This document shows, in pieces, positions 18,221-27,296 of a stretch of 64,000 nt of DNA. The translations under genes were made by a program, and so were the position numbers. How positions within the stretch are numbered: the first letter of the stretch is position 1; each line of letters starts with the position of its first letter. The notes below the pieces were generated by a model, which was given only the letters and a program-made list of their open reading frames with translations, did no database searches and had not been told where the DNA came from. The stretch is from Acuticoccus sp963704595 (GTDB lineage: Bacteria; Pseudomonadota; Alphaproteobacteria; Rhizobiales; Amorphaceae): assembly GCA_963704595.1 (NCBI GenBank), contig OY969922.1, forward strand, positions 868,001-932,000, in the 5' to 3' direction.

Positions 18221-19099
18221 GCCTCGGCTTTCGCGAGCACGAAGTCGCGGAAGGCCTGGACGCGCGCTGAGTTGCGCAGCTCCGAGGCGTAGACGAAGTA
18301 GAGGTTGTAGCTCGGCGGCTCGGCCACGAGGTCGAGGCGGATCAGCGTCTTGTCCTCGTCGACCACGAAGTCCGGCAGGACGCCGACGCCGGAGCCGGTG
18401 GAGATCGCCGTGCGCATCGCCAGCATGTTGTTGACGCGCACCCGCGGCTGGCGCGGCTCGTCGTCCTCGCGGCCGGCGGTCTCGAGCCAGTTGAGCTCGC
18501 GCAGGTACGTCGGCGGGTTGGGGCCGAAGGTGACGAGGCGGTGGTCGTCGAGGTCCTTCACCGTGCGCGGGGCGCCGAACTGCTCGACGTACGCCGGCCG
18601 AGGCGTACACGTGGAAGTGGACGGTGAAGAGGCGCCGCTGCACGAGATCCGGCTGGACAGGCTGGCGCCAGCGGATCGCGATGTCCGCCTCGCGCATCCC
18701 GATGTCGAGCTCGTTGTCGTCGAAGATCAGCTCCAGCTGCACGTCGGGGTAGAGCTCGATGAAGTCCTTCACCCGTGCGGAGAGCCAGGAGGAGCCGAGC
18801 CCGATGGTGGTGGTGACGCGCAGGACGCCGCGCGGCCGGTCGCGCGAATCGACCAGTGCGCCGGACACGGCCTGAAGCTCGCGGGCGATCCCGGACGTGG
18901 TCTGGAACAGCTGCTCGCCCTGCTCGGTGAGGAGCAGGCCGCGTGCGTGGCGGTGGAAGAGCGTGACGCCGATCTGCATCTCCAGCGCGTGAACCTGACG
19001 GCTCACCGCGGATTGGCTGATGCCCAGCTCCTCGCCAGCGTGCGTGAAACTGCCCTTCTGCGCGGCTGCATGAAACACCCGCAGCTTGTCCCAGTCCAT
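18208..19099 (-). CDS. LysR-family transcriptional regulator (frame broken in the middle)
   Basis: The N-terminal winged helix-turn-helix is clear: WDKLRVFHAAAQKGSFTHAGEELGISQSAVSRQVHALE, followed by the linker helix and the effector domain to FHVYAS. At about 18596-18600 an apparent extra base shifts the frame. The effector domain continues in the next frame as PAYVEQFGAPRTVKDLDDHRLV and ends at 18208. Repaired length is about 296 residues, normal for LysR. The order with a DUF1624 gene overlapping its 3' end suggests coupling. Its true target is not obvious, because no divergently transcribed gene lies immediately upstream; trxB upstream runs on the same strand. Confidence 0.85.
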
Positions 19100-19169
19100 G
19101 GGAACCTCCGTCGGCCTGTGCGGCCGGGGTTGAACGTAAATCGGGCCGCCTGAACGACGACCCGCCCGG

Positions 19170-20144
19170 TCAGGCGGCGACGGTTTCCTTGTGGGGGACC
19201 GCCTCGAGAGCCGACAGATAACGCTCTGCCTCCAGCGCAGCCATGCAGCCCATGCCAGCAGCGGTCACGGCCTGACGGTAGATGTCGTCGGTCACGTCAC
19301 CGGCGGCGAAGACACCGGGAACGCTGGTCTGGGTGCTGTCCGCTTCCGTCCACACATAGCCCGACGGCCTGAGCTTGAGCTGACCCGCCACCAACTCTGT
19401 CGCAGGCGAGTGGCCGATTGCAACGAAAATGCCATCGACGGCAAGGCTTTGCTCCGCGCCGGTCTTCAGGTTGCGGATGCGCGCGCCCGTCACGCCGGGG
19501 GGCGTGCCGCCGCCTTCGACGTGCGCGAGCTCGGAATCCCAGATCACGTCGATCTTCTCGTGCGCGAACAGGCGCTCCTGCAGGATGCGCTCGGCACGCA
19601 GCGAATCGCGCCGGTGGATCAGCGTCACCTTGGCGGCGTGGTTGGTGAGGTAGAGCGCTTCCTCCACCGCCGTGTTGCCGCCGCCGATCACCGCGACGTT
19701 CTTGCCCCGGTAGAAGAAGCCGTCGCACGTCGCGCAGGCAGACACGCCGTAACCCTTGTACTGCTCCTCGGAGGGGAGGCCGAGCCACTTCGCCTGCGCG
19801 CCGGTGGCGAGCACCACGGCGTCTGCGATGTAGGTGCTGCCGGAATCGCCCTTCAGCACGAAGGGGCGCTTGGTGAGGTCGGCCTCGGTCAGGTGGTCGT
19901 ACAGCATCTTCGTGCCGACGTGTTCGGCCTGGGCGCGCATCTGCTCCATCAGCCAGGGTCCCTGGATGACGTCGGCGAAGCCCGGATAGTTCTCGACTTC
20001 GGTGGTGATGGTCATCTGGCCGCCGGGCTGGATGCCTGCGACCAGCACCGGTTCGAGCATCGCACGCGCGGCATAGATCGCGGCCGTGTACCCTGCCGGG
20101 CCGGAGCCGATGATCAGGAGCTTCGTTCTGACGGTCTCGCCCAT
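19170..20144 (-). CDS. trxB: Thioredoxin-disulfide reductase
   Basis: The 324-residue flavoprotein reduces thioredoxin with NADPH. FAD binding is shown by LLIIGSGPAGYTAAIYAARA at the start and GVFAAGDVTDDIYRQAVTAAGMG near the end. The redox-active pair is CATC around residues 136-139 (SACATCDGFFY), and VAVIGGGNTAVEEALYL is the NADPH Rossmann motif. All residues expected in a low-molecular-weight TrxB are present. It lies between the ELM1-like gene and the LysR gene, all on the minus strand. No thioredoxin gene is nearby. Confidence 0.96.
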   Translation of the reverse strand: MGETVRTKLLIIGSGPAGYTAAIYAARAMLEPVLVAGIQPGGQMTITTEVENYPGFADVIQGPWLMEQMRAQAEHVGTKMLYDHLTEADLTKRPFVLKGDSGSTYIADAVVLATGAQAKWLGLPSEEQYKGYGVSACATCDGFFYRGKNVAVIGGGNTAVEEALYLTNHAAKVTLIHRRDSLRAERILQERLFAHEKIDVIWDSELAHVEGGGTPPGVTGARIRNLKTGAEQSLAVDGIFVAIGHSPATELVAGQLKLRPSGYVWTEADSTQTSVPGVFAAGDVTDDIYRQAVTAAGMGCMAALEAERYLSALEAVPHKETVAA

Positions 20145-20168
20145 GGTGCTCTCCGTTCCAATCCAGCC

Positions 20169-21143
20169 TCAGATGCCCCCTCGGGGTCCCGATGTGAACC
20201 CCAGGCGCGCGGCAATCGCATCCGCCACCTCTTCCGCGGCGTCGAGCGGGGCATATTGCCAGTGCGAATAGCCCCCGTCGAACCAGCGGAGCGCCCCGTG
20301 CGCCTCCAGTCCCCGATATAAACGCTCGAACTTGCCTTTCCCGCCCGGAAGCCGCCAGCCGTAGATGGGTTTGCCGGTGGCGGCCGCCTCGCTCAGCATC
20401 GCCACGGAGTCGGCGGTGACGATGAACGCGTCGCAAAGGTGGAGGATGGCGGCGAACACCGTGGGCGGCGAAAGCGGCCCGTCCGTTGCCGCGTCGAACA
20501 CGAAATGTTGCTCGCCGGGGAGGCGCGCGGCGATCGCCTCGGCCGTGCCCTGCGGCGTCCTGCGGGAGGTCGAGACCATCAGGCTCACCTGATGCGCCGC
20601 TGCGAACGCGGCCAGCCGTGCCGCGAGCTCGTCCGTCTCGGCCCTGCCGAAGCGGTGCGCCGCGCTGGGGCCGCCGATCAGGACGCCGACCCGCGGTTTC
20701 TGCCCGGGCTCGATGGTTGCGGTCAGCGCCGCAGCCGCCGCGGCGAGCTCCCCTCGAGCGGTGTTCGCAGGGGCCGTCAGCGTCTGGAGGAGATTGCGCG
20801 GGCGGGGGAGGAGGCGGGACGGCCGGTCGTGCAGCGGCGCCCAGATGAGGTCGAATTCGCCGGGACGCCACAGAACCGGCTGCAAGACCACCACTAGGGG
20901 CCGGCCCGCGGCGGCGCGCGCGATCCGCCTAGCCGGCGCGATGCTCTGCCGGCCCGCAGCGATCACGACGTCGGCGGTCAGGATTTCACCCGCGCGGCCC
21001 GTCGCCTCGCGCGCGGGCACGATGGTGATCGACGCACCGAGGCGGGCGGCGATGGCCTCTGCCTGGCGCCTGTGACCGACTTTCCCTTCGGACGAAATTA
21101 TCGCGCAACCCAACGGTTCATTCATTCGGCGGGCAGGGCTCAT
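20169..21143 (-). CDS. ELM1/GtrOC1-like (DUF1022) putative nucleoside-diphosphate-sugar-dependent protein
   Basis: A 324-residue protein that resembles the mitochondrial-fission ELM1 family of plants and its bacterial relatives. Features are a glycosyltransferase-B-like layout with GKVGHRRQAEAIAARLG near the start, VVVLQPVLWRPGEFDLIWAPLHD, RVGVLIGGPSAAHRFG opening the second half, and DAFIVTADSVAMLSEAAATGKPIYGWRLPG, a sugar-nucleotide-binding-like motif. The function in bacteria is not established. An alternative start is MNEPLG at 21125. It is upstream of trxB on the same strand and divergent from the Lrp-family gene, with a promoter region between them. Confidence 0.8.
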   Translation of the reverse strand: MSPARRMNEPLGCAIISSEGKVGHRRQAEAIAARLGASITIVPAREATGRAGEILTADVVIAAGRQSIAPARRIARAAAGRPLVVVLQPVLWRPGEFDLIWAPLHDRPSRLLPRPRNLLQTLTAPANTARGELAAAAAALTATIEPGQKPRVGVLIGGPSAAHRFGRAETDELAARLAAFAAAHQVSLMVSTSRRTPQGTAEAIAARLPGEQHFVFDAATDGPLSPPTVFAAILHLCDAFIVTADSVAMLSEAAATGKPIYGWRLPGGKGKFERLYRGLEAHGALRWFDGGYSHWQYAPLDAAEEVADAIAARLGFTSGPRGGI

Positions 21144-21245
21144 CCGGTACCGTTCGTGCTACTTTTCGATTTGTAGGGATACATTTCGTGTCATGCACGT
21201 TCATGTGGTGAGCATATATTCCGATTATGGGTGTGGCGTTCGCTT

Positions 21246-21758
21246 ATGAAGGTGCGACTTGATTCAGTGGACTGGAAGATCCTCCGGGCTCTTCAGTCAG
21301 ATGGGCGCATGACGAACGTCGAGCTTGCCCGGCGTGCCGGCATATCCGCGCCGCCTTGCCTGAGGCGCGTCCGCGCCCTGGAGCAGAATGGTATCATCGA
21401 AAGCTACCGCACCCTTCTCGACGAAAAGCAGCTTGGCTTCGATCTCACGGCCTTCGCCTCCATCGGCCTGAAGAACCAGACGGAAGCCGAGCTCGTGCGC
21501 TTCGAGGACCAGCTCCGCGGCTGGCCGATCGTGCGGGAGGCCTGGATGGTCTCGGGCGAGATCGACTTCGTGCTCTTCTGCATCACCGACACGCTGCGCT
21601 CGTTCCAGAATTTCGTGATCGAGACGCTGACGGCGGCCGACAACGTGGAGAGCGTGCGCACGTCCCTCACCATCCGCCAGTCAAAGTCCGAGCCTCGCGT
21701 TCCGATCGACCTCATTGAGGACGAGGGCCGCGTGGTGCAGCTGAAGGCCGCCGGCTAG
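21246..21758 (+). CDS. Lrp/AsnC-family transcriptional regulator
   Basis: A 170-residue regulator with an N-terminal winged helix-turn-helix (about residues 5-65: LDSVDWKILRALQSDGRMTNVELARRAGISAPPCLRRV) and a C-terminal RAM ligand-binding domain (about 70-150). I prefer the ATG at 21246 over an in-frame GTG at 21231, because the resulting start MKVRLDSVDWK is normal for the family. It is divergent from the ELM1-like gene, and its end overlaps the end of the PAS-protein gene by four bases. The effector is probably an amino acid, as in the family generally. Confidence 0.93.
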   Translation: MKVRLDSVDWKILRALQSDGRMTNVELARRAGISAPPCLRRVRALEQNGIIESYRTLLDEKQLGFDLTAFASIGLKNQTEAELVRFEDQLRGWPIVREAWMVSGEIDFVLFCITDTLRSFQNFVIETLTAADNVESVRTSLTIRQSKSEPRVPIDLIEDEGRVVQLKAAG

Positions 21759-23019
21759 GCCACACCGGTTTCCGGCGCGGCCTCATCGGCCGCAGCCGGC
21801 AAAAGCGGCGCGATCACCAGCCCGCCGGGCCCGGAGTGAGCCGCAAGGCCCGCCTCCAGTCCGAACAGGACGATCCGCGAAGACATCGCGATGTCCCTCA
21901 AGATGTCCGGCTCGGGCGGGTGCAGCGACACGCCATAGCGGCTCCCCTCCCGAGTCACGCGGACTTCCGTGCCGGCGGCCGCGCGTCCGCCCAGCGTCAC
22001 CAACAGCGCACGGAAGAAGCGCTCCGCCTCCGCGCCGAACCGCAGTTCCTGCGCGCCGACGTCACCACCCGTCCACCTTCACGCCGACGCCGGCGTCCGC
22101 CACCAGGCGCCGCGCGGTTTCGGCAGCACGCTCCAGCGGGGGCAGGGCACCCGGCTCCGCGGCAGCCGGATGGAACACCAGGCAGACCGAATCTGCGTGC
22201 TGCAGCGCACCGACGGTGACGCGCCACGCTTCGCCGTCGACGCTGATCTCGACCGGCGGTGGCGGAACGTCCCGCGCCGAGAGCGCGAGGGCCAGGGTTG
22301 AGAGCACCGCCGCAAGCCCCTCAGCATCCAGCCGGTCGTGAAGGTTGCGGCCGACCTTGCCGCCGAGCGCCTCGAACGCCGCATTCGCAGCTTCAACATG
22401 GCCGCCGCGGCTGACGATCGCGACAGGGTCCGGATTGGCGCTCAGAAGATCCGTCAGTGCGTCGAGCGCGCCGGTGTCGTCGGCCGCCTCGCGGTCCTGC
22501 CGGGCGGCGTCGACGGGCGTCACGGTGACCATGATGGCCCGGGCGTCGGCCCAGGCGATGGCGCTCAGCGTCACCCGCGCCGGGAGGACGCTGGCCGCCC
22601 GCGGTGATCACCTCCACCGCGCCGTCGCGGGGCGGGGCGCCCGTCACCAGCGCGCCGATCCCGCCCGCGGCGTCCAGCGAAGCTGCCGTGTGGCCGAGGA
22701 GCGCGGCGGCCGCTCGGTTGAGGAAGACGACGCTCCCGGCATCGCTGACGATCACCGCGCTCGGCACCTGCTCTATGATTTCTGCGGCGCGCGGGTCGCC
22801 GCACGGCGGGCGGGAGTGCGCCTGCGGAAACCGCGTCAGGGTGCCGGTGGCGCGAGCCGCATTGTCCTGCGTCGTCGCCGGGGCATCGTCGCCGGCGTAG
22901 CGCGCGCCGAGGGAGCGGGCGAGATAGCGGAACGCGTCCGCGTCCGGCCGTGCGACGAGGCCGAGATCGACCGGATCGCCTGCCGCGTTCTCGGAAAACG
23001 CATCACTCACCGCGCGCAC
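21755..23019 (-). CDS. PAS-domain protein (two frame breaks)
   Basis: The repaired gene encodes about 421 residues in three frame segments, joined near 22585-22600 and at 22068-22070 (CCC, extra C). The first segment has a PAS domain (EIIEQVPSAVIVSDAGSVVFLNRAAAALLGH). The second has another PAS-like domain (LLSANPDPVAIVSRGGHVEAANAAFEALGG). The third is a C-terminal alpha/beta part (RFFRALLVTLGG to SLHPPEPDI) without a clear histidine-kinase H-box or ATP-binding N/G boxes. It could be a degenerate sensor kinase or a PAS-only signalling protein. No membrane span or partner response regulator is seen. It ends tail to tail with the Lrp gene. Confidence 0.65.
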
Positions 23020-23130
23020 GCCGCCTCAAATTTGTGTTAAAATCGGACATACCGATCCAACAATCGCCTCTGCGCGTTAACGGTTTGTGTGCATCGCGAA
23101 TCCGGCGCCCTGTTCGCGGGTGCAAGAAAA

Positions 23131-23165
23131 TTGTTGCACTGCACAATAGGGCCCTTATATAGGGC
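23131..23165 (+). promoter_or_regulatory. Phasin promoter with PhaR-like operator
   Basis: TTGTTG (23131-23136) and TTATAT (23155-23160) with an 18-base spacer could be -35 and -10 elements. TGCACTGCACAA (23135-23146) overlaps the -35 box and looks like the TGC-N3-GCA operators bound by the polyhydroxyalkanoate repressor PhaR. A second short inverted repeat, GCCCT/AGGGC, brackets the -10 region (23151-23165). The phasin start is 75 bases further on. The assignment is inference from motif and gene identity. Confidence 0.5.
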
Positions 23166-23234
23166 TTGGCGCTGACGTTCTGCGGGAAAAGTACCGCGTA
23201 CCGCAGGGCCTCATGCACTAACAAGGAGGTCATT

Positions 23235-23732
23235 ATGTCGACCAACGAGTTTACCGAAAAGTCCGACCAGCTCGCGGCTAGCACGTTCAAGGCGGTGGAA
23301 TCAGCGTCCGAAGACTTTGCGTCCCGTCTGCCTGGTGCGGAGATGCCGAACATTGTCCGCGAAATGGCAGAACAGTCTGTTTCGCAGGCACGGCAGATGT
23401 ACGAGAATGCACGCAACGCAGCAGAGGATGCCACTGACATGATCGAAGACAGCTACGAACAGGCCCGCAAGTCCTTCACCGAGATGAACCTGCGCCTCAT
23501 CGACCAGGCCCAGGCCAACACCGAGCGCGTGTTCGCGTTCGCGAAGGAAGTCGCCGGCGCCAAGACCGTTTCCGAAGCGGTCGAGCTCCAGACCAAGTTC
23601 GCCCGTGAGCAGTTCGAGGCATTCGCCTCGCAGGCCCGCGAGATGCAGGAAACCGCCTCCAAGCTCGCTTCCGAGACCACCGGTCCGATGAAGGAAGCCT
23701 GGGAAAAGTCGGTCAACAAGTTCAACGGCTGA
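23235..23732 (+). CDS. Phasin family protein (polyhydroxyalkanoate granule-associated)
   Basis: A 165-residue, strongly helical, Ala/Glu/Gln-rich protein of the phasin_2 type. FAKEVAGAKTVSEAVELQTKFAREQFEAFASQAREM matches the conserved phasin block near residues 95-140. Phasins coat PHA granules and set their size and number; some family members have other surface roles. The ATG at 23235 follows a strong AAGGAGGT site and gives a compact protein; an upstream in-frame start at 23166 would add an unlikely N-terminus. The gene has its own promoter and a strong terminator, so it is probably a highly expressed single gene. No PHA synthase is in the window. Confidence 0.9.
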   Translation: MSTNEFTEKSDQLAASTFKAVESASEDFASRLPGAEMPNIVREMAEQSVSQARQMYENARNAAEDATDMIEDSYEQARKSFTEMNLRLIDQAQANTERVFAFAKEVAGAKTVSEAVELQTKFAREQFEAFASQAREMQETASKLASETTGPMKEAWEKSVNKFNG

Positions 23733-23757
23733 TTTTTTTCGGCCTGAACGACGAAAC

Positions 23758-23788
23758 AGCGCGCCGGGGTTTCCGGCGCGCTTTTTTT
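23758..23788 (+). terminator. Intrinsic terminator of the phasin gene
   Basis: A perfect 10-bp GC-rich stem (AGCGCGCCGG / CCGGCGCGCT) with a 5-base loop is followed by seven T residues. This is a textbook factor-independent terminator 26 bases after the phasin stop. Confidence 0.92.
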
Positions 23789-23833
23789 GTGCCATACGGC
23801 GCGCCGGCGGGATGAACACCCCGCCGTCTCCGG

Positions 23834-23910
23834 GCCGACGTAGCTCAGTTGGTTAGAGCGCTGGATTGTGGATCCAGAGGTCGCTGGTTCGACCCCAGCC
23901 GTCGGTACCA
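23834..23910 (+). tRNA. tRNA-His (GTG)
   Basis: A 77-base cloverleaf with encoded CCA. The acceptor stem GCCGACG pairs with CGTCGGT, including a G1:U72 wobble. The D arm is TAGCTCAGTTGGTTAGAGC, the anticodon stem CTGGA/TCCAG encloses TTGTGGA with anticodon GTG at 23868-23870, and the T arm is GCTGG-TTCGACC-CCAGC. The discriminator at 23907 is A, not the C73 that normally pairs with the extra G-1 of tRNA-His. A73 with U72 is the state known from a large group of alphaproteobacteria whose tRNA-His lacks G-1. Confidence 0.95.
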
Positions 23911-23967
23911 TCAGGTACCCGCGCAAACCGCCCCGCCCGTACCCCGTTTCGACCAGCCCGAGCGCGC

Positions 23968-24679
23968 TCAGCTGTACTCGTTCAGCGGGGCAGTGTTGGC
24001 GAGCCGGTTCAGCCTCTTGAAGAGACCGGGCTTGTAGTGGCGGAACTCGGTGATGTCGCGCCGGTTCTTCACGCCCTTTTCCGGCATGCACCACGGGCTT
24101 CGCGTTGGCGTAGGACACGTGCTGGGTGTACTTGAGCGCAGGCTCGATGCACGGCTCGAAGTGTTTCGCGTCGAACAGCGCCAGAACGTCCACCATCGCG
24201 CCGTGCGGGTCGGTCGTCAGCCTCTCGTAGGGGAGGATGAGCCGGTTGGTGCGCTCCGCTTTCACCCACTTGTTGAGGAAGAGGCCGTATTCGTTGGCCT
24301 GCTTGGTCGCGAACTCGCGGAAGGTGGCGAAGGTGTCCTCGTTCTTGGGGTTGCTGACGTGCAGCTCGTAGTTCGACGTCACCGCCTCTTCGAAGTTGCG
24401 GTACTGGACGATCAGGCGATGGTCGGTCGGCAGCGTGTACTTCAGCTGGAAGTCGTGCTGCTTGCTCATGTTGATGACGTCCTGCCGCTGGCAGGGGAAC
24501 TTGCCGCAGCACCCGCTCTCGGGGTCCTGGTGGCCGTAGTAGGTGCAGTAGCCGAAATTGTGCCGGAATATCAGCTTGAGGATGCTCGCCAGGAGGTGAT
24601 GCCCGCTCCGCGGCCAGCTCACGCAGGCGACGTAGGGGAGCCTCTGGGCTTCCGATCTCTGAATCTTCGGCATCGGCAA
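23968..24679 (-). CDS. Sulfotransferase-like protein (frame broken)
   Basis: The repaired protein is about 236 residues. The N-terminal VACVSWPRSGHHLLASILKLIF carries the S-x-PRSG-h loop that binds the 5'-phosphosulfate of PAPS. The central RLIVQYRNFEEAVTSNYELHVSN is the 3'-phosphate-binding region (R...S), and LILPYERLTTDPHGAM is the usual late helix. One extra base at 24095-24097 (GGG) breaks the frame. After repair the sequence reads KPWCMPEKGVKNRRDITEFR and stops at 23968. Cys pairs (GCCGKFPCQRQ) suggest local structure. The acceptor is unknown. It lies next to the tRNA and is divergent from an FMN oxidase. Confidence 0.75.
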
Positions 24680-24931
24680 GTTCTAACCCCGTAATTTCCG
24701 GTCCAGTGTGCGCCAGCGCGCGGTTCTGATACGCCGAGCCTGCGATATCAACAACATCGCAGGTCGAGCGGTGGACCGTCACGCTGCTCGCCCCCCGTGG
24801 CGTCGGTCGCAGGTCGCGGCCCGTGCCTCATCTTGCTCCCCTGCATTGCATGGGTTGGCCCGAAGGCGTTTACTCCGGCCTCCAAAAAAACAGGAGCGAC
24901 CGGGAAGGTTCCCCGGCAGCGGAGGCAAGCG

Positions 24932-26136
24932 ATGGCACCGGTTCTCACAATCGCGGATCTGCGGGAGATGCACCGCAGGCATACCCCGAAGATGTTCTAC
25001 GACTACGCCGATTCGGGCTCCTACACCGAAGGCACGTACCGCGAGAACGAGACCGCGTTTTCCGCCATCAAGCTGCGCCAGCGGGTTGCCCGCAACATCG
25101 ACAACCGCTCCGTCGCCGCCACGATCCTCGGCAAGCCGGCGACCATGCCCGTCTACCTCGCCCCGGTCGGGATGACCGGGATGCAGTGGGCCGACGGCGA
25201 GATCCACGCCGCCCGCGCCGCCGAGAAGTTCGGCGTCCCCTACACCCTCTCCACCATGAGCATCTGCTCGCTGGAAGACGTCGCGGCCGCCACCAGCAAG
25301 CCGTTCTGGTTCCAGCTCTACGTCATGCGCGACCGCGGCTTCGCGGCGGACCTCATCGCCCGCGCCAAGGCCGTCGGCTGCTCCGCGCTGGTGCTGACGC
25401 TCGACCTCCAGATCCTCGGCCAGCGCCACAAGGACCTGCGCAACGGTCTCAGCGCCCCGCCCAAGATGACCCCGCAGGTGATCGCCGACCTGATGCGCCA
25501 CCCTGTCCTGGTGCATGAAGATGCTGGGCACCAAGCGCCGCCAGTTCGGCAACATCGTCGGCCACGTGAAGGGGGTGAGCGACATGTCGTCCCTGTCCGA
25601 ATGGACCGCCTCGCAGTTCGACCCGACGCTCGACTGGTCGTCGATCGACTGGGTCGCGCCAGCACTGGGACGGCCCGCTGATCCTGAAGGGCGTCGGCGA
25701 CGTCGACGATGCGCGGATCGCGGCCGACACCGGCGCCGACGCCATCACCGTCTCGAACCACGGCGGCCGCCAGCTCGACGGGGCGCCCGCGTCGATCCAC
25801 ATGCTGCCGGAGATCGCCGAGGCGGTGGGCGACCGGATCGAGATCCACATGGACGGCGGCATCCGCTCCGGACAGGACGTGGTGAAGGCGATGGCGCTCG
25901 GGGCCCATGCAACCTCGATCGGGCGTGCCTATATCCATGGTCTCGGGGCGATGGGCGAGGCGGGCGTGACCCGTTCGCTGGAGATCATCCGCCGCGAGAT
26001 GGACATCACCATGGCGCTGTGCGGCGAAACCGACATCACGCAGGTGGGTGAGCACAACGTCTGGGGCGGCGTCCCCCGGCCGGCCCCCGTGGTCGAGGCT
26101 GGCGAGGAACGGGCGCTTCACGCCGTCGGCGCCTGA
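24932..26136 (+). CDS. FMN-dependent alpha-hydroxy-acid oxidase/dehydrogenase (two frame breaks)
   Basis: This is a member of the LldD/glycolate oxidase family that oxidises L-2-hydroxy acids to 2-oxo acids. The repaired protein has about 400 residues. The N-terminal DYADSGSYTEGTYRENETAF, the middle ALVLTLDLQILGQRHKDLRNGLS, then VGHVKGVSDMSSL, the catalytic region VSNHGGRQLDGAP (with the His base and the Arg) and DGGIRSGQDVVKAMALGA (FMN phosphate) are all present. They are split over three frames by one extra base at 25501-25503 (CCC) and one near 25653-25658. Both sides of each break are well conserved, so sequence errors are more likely than decay. The substrate could be lactate, glycolate or mandelate. 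Confidence 0.85.
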
Positions 26137-26239
26137 TCCGGGGGCGCGATCGGCGCCACCGGCCGCGCATGGATGGCACGCTTCCTGCCGCCCGTGCGTT
26201 GACCATTCGACGATGCCGGGCGCTGAGGAGTAACCCCCG

Positions 26240-26971
26240 ATGGGAAAGAAGATCCTGCTTCTCGGCGGCACCGAGGAAGCGAGGGACCTCGCCGAGATGC
26301 TCGACGAGGCCGGCGCCAACTTCGTGGTCTCGCTCGCCGGCCGCACCTCCGCGACCTATCCGGGCCAGATGCGGGTCGGCGGGTTCGGCGGCGTGGACGG
26401 GATGGTCGAGACCATCGGCAAGGAGGGCTTCGAGGTGCTGGTGGACGCCACGCACCCGTTTGCGGCGAACATCAGCGTCAACGCCAAGAAGGCGGCGAAG
26501 CTTGCCAAGATCCCCTACTACCGGCTGGAGCGGCGGCCCTGGCGGCGGGCAAAGTCCGACCGGTGGATCGACGTCGAGAGCCTGGAGGACGCCGCGGAGC
26601 GCCTCGACAGCGGCTCGACGGTGTTTCTCGCCGTGGGGGCTGGCGGGCTCGCGCCGTTCCTGCCGCGGCGGGACCTCAAGCTCGTGGTCCGCTCGATCGA
26701 ACCGCCCGATCTCGGCAACCGTCGCGACATCGTCGTCATCCAGTCGCGCGGCCCGTTCGACATCGAGGACGAGCGCGTCCTGTGGGACCGCTACAAGTTC
26801 GACGCGCTGGTGACGAAGAACTCCGGCGGCGAATCGGCTGGCGCCAAGCTGGTCGTGGCCCGCGAGCGGCGCACGCTCGTCTACATGGTCCGCCGTCCGC
26901 GCAAGCAGCCGTGGCCGAGCGGGCACGAGGCGGAACAGATCATGAGGAAGCTCCGCCGGCACCTTCGCTGA
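26240..26971 (+). CDS. cobK: Precorrin-6A reductase
   Basis: CobK reduces precorrin-6A to dihydroprecorrin-6 (precorrin-6B) with NADPH in cobalamin synthesis. The 243-residue protein has KILLLGGTEEARDLAEML at the start (NADP-binding), VDATHPFAANISVNA near residue 75, and TKNSGGESAGAKLVVARE near residue 195, the three signature blocks of the CobK/CbiJ family. The start ATG 26240 gives MGKKILLLGG. It runs towards the cobalamin riboswitch and cbtB, but is separated from them by 325 bases, so it is likely expressed separately from the riboswitch-controlled genes. Confidence 0.92.
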   Translation: MGKKILLLGGTEEARDLAEMLDEAGANFVVSLAGRTSATYPGQMRVGGFGGVDGMVETIGKEGFEVLVDATHPFAANISVNAKKAAKLAKIPYYRLERRPWRRAKSDRWIDVESLEDAAERLDSGSTVFLAVGAGGLAPFLPRRDLKLVVRSIEPPDLGNRRDIVVIQSRGPFDIEDERVLWDRYKFDALVTKNSGGESAGAKLVVARERRTLVYMVRRPRKQPWPSGHEAEQIMRKLRRHLR

Positions 26972-27039
26972 CCCGAGGGTCGTGCCCGGCGCGAGGAAGT
27001 TGTGGCACCATGGCGCAGGATCGCCTATCAAGGTCGGGC

Positions 27040-27265
27040 TCGGTGTTTCGGGCGGCCTCACCGCCGACCTGAAACCGAAGAGGGAATCCGGAACCCGGCC
27101 CGTTGGTGAAACGACTGGCCGGCACGCCGGAGCCGCTCCCGCGACTGTGTGCGGCGAGTGCACTGCCAACTCCGTGTCACTGGATCGCCCGAGGGCGGAC
27201 CGGGAAGGCCGGCAGCGCACGACGACCCGCGAGCCAGGAGACCTGCCGGGCGAGGTGAAACCGGA
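27040..27265 (+). ncRNA. Cobalamin riboswitch upstream of cbtB
   Basis: The 325-base gap between cobK and cbtB carries the conserved parts of the adenosylcobalamin aptamer in the right order: GAAACCGAAGAGGGAATCCGG-like core at about 27070-27090, the CCGCGACTGTGTG region at about 27138-27151, a TCACTGG segment near 27176, and the B12 box GAGCCAGGAGACCTGCC at about 27231-27247. The ends are approximate. Binding of B12 would switch off cbtB, cbtA and probably the following gene. Confidence 0.9.
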
Positions 27266-27296
27266 CGCTGTCGGGATGACGGCGGAGGAGAATACA

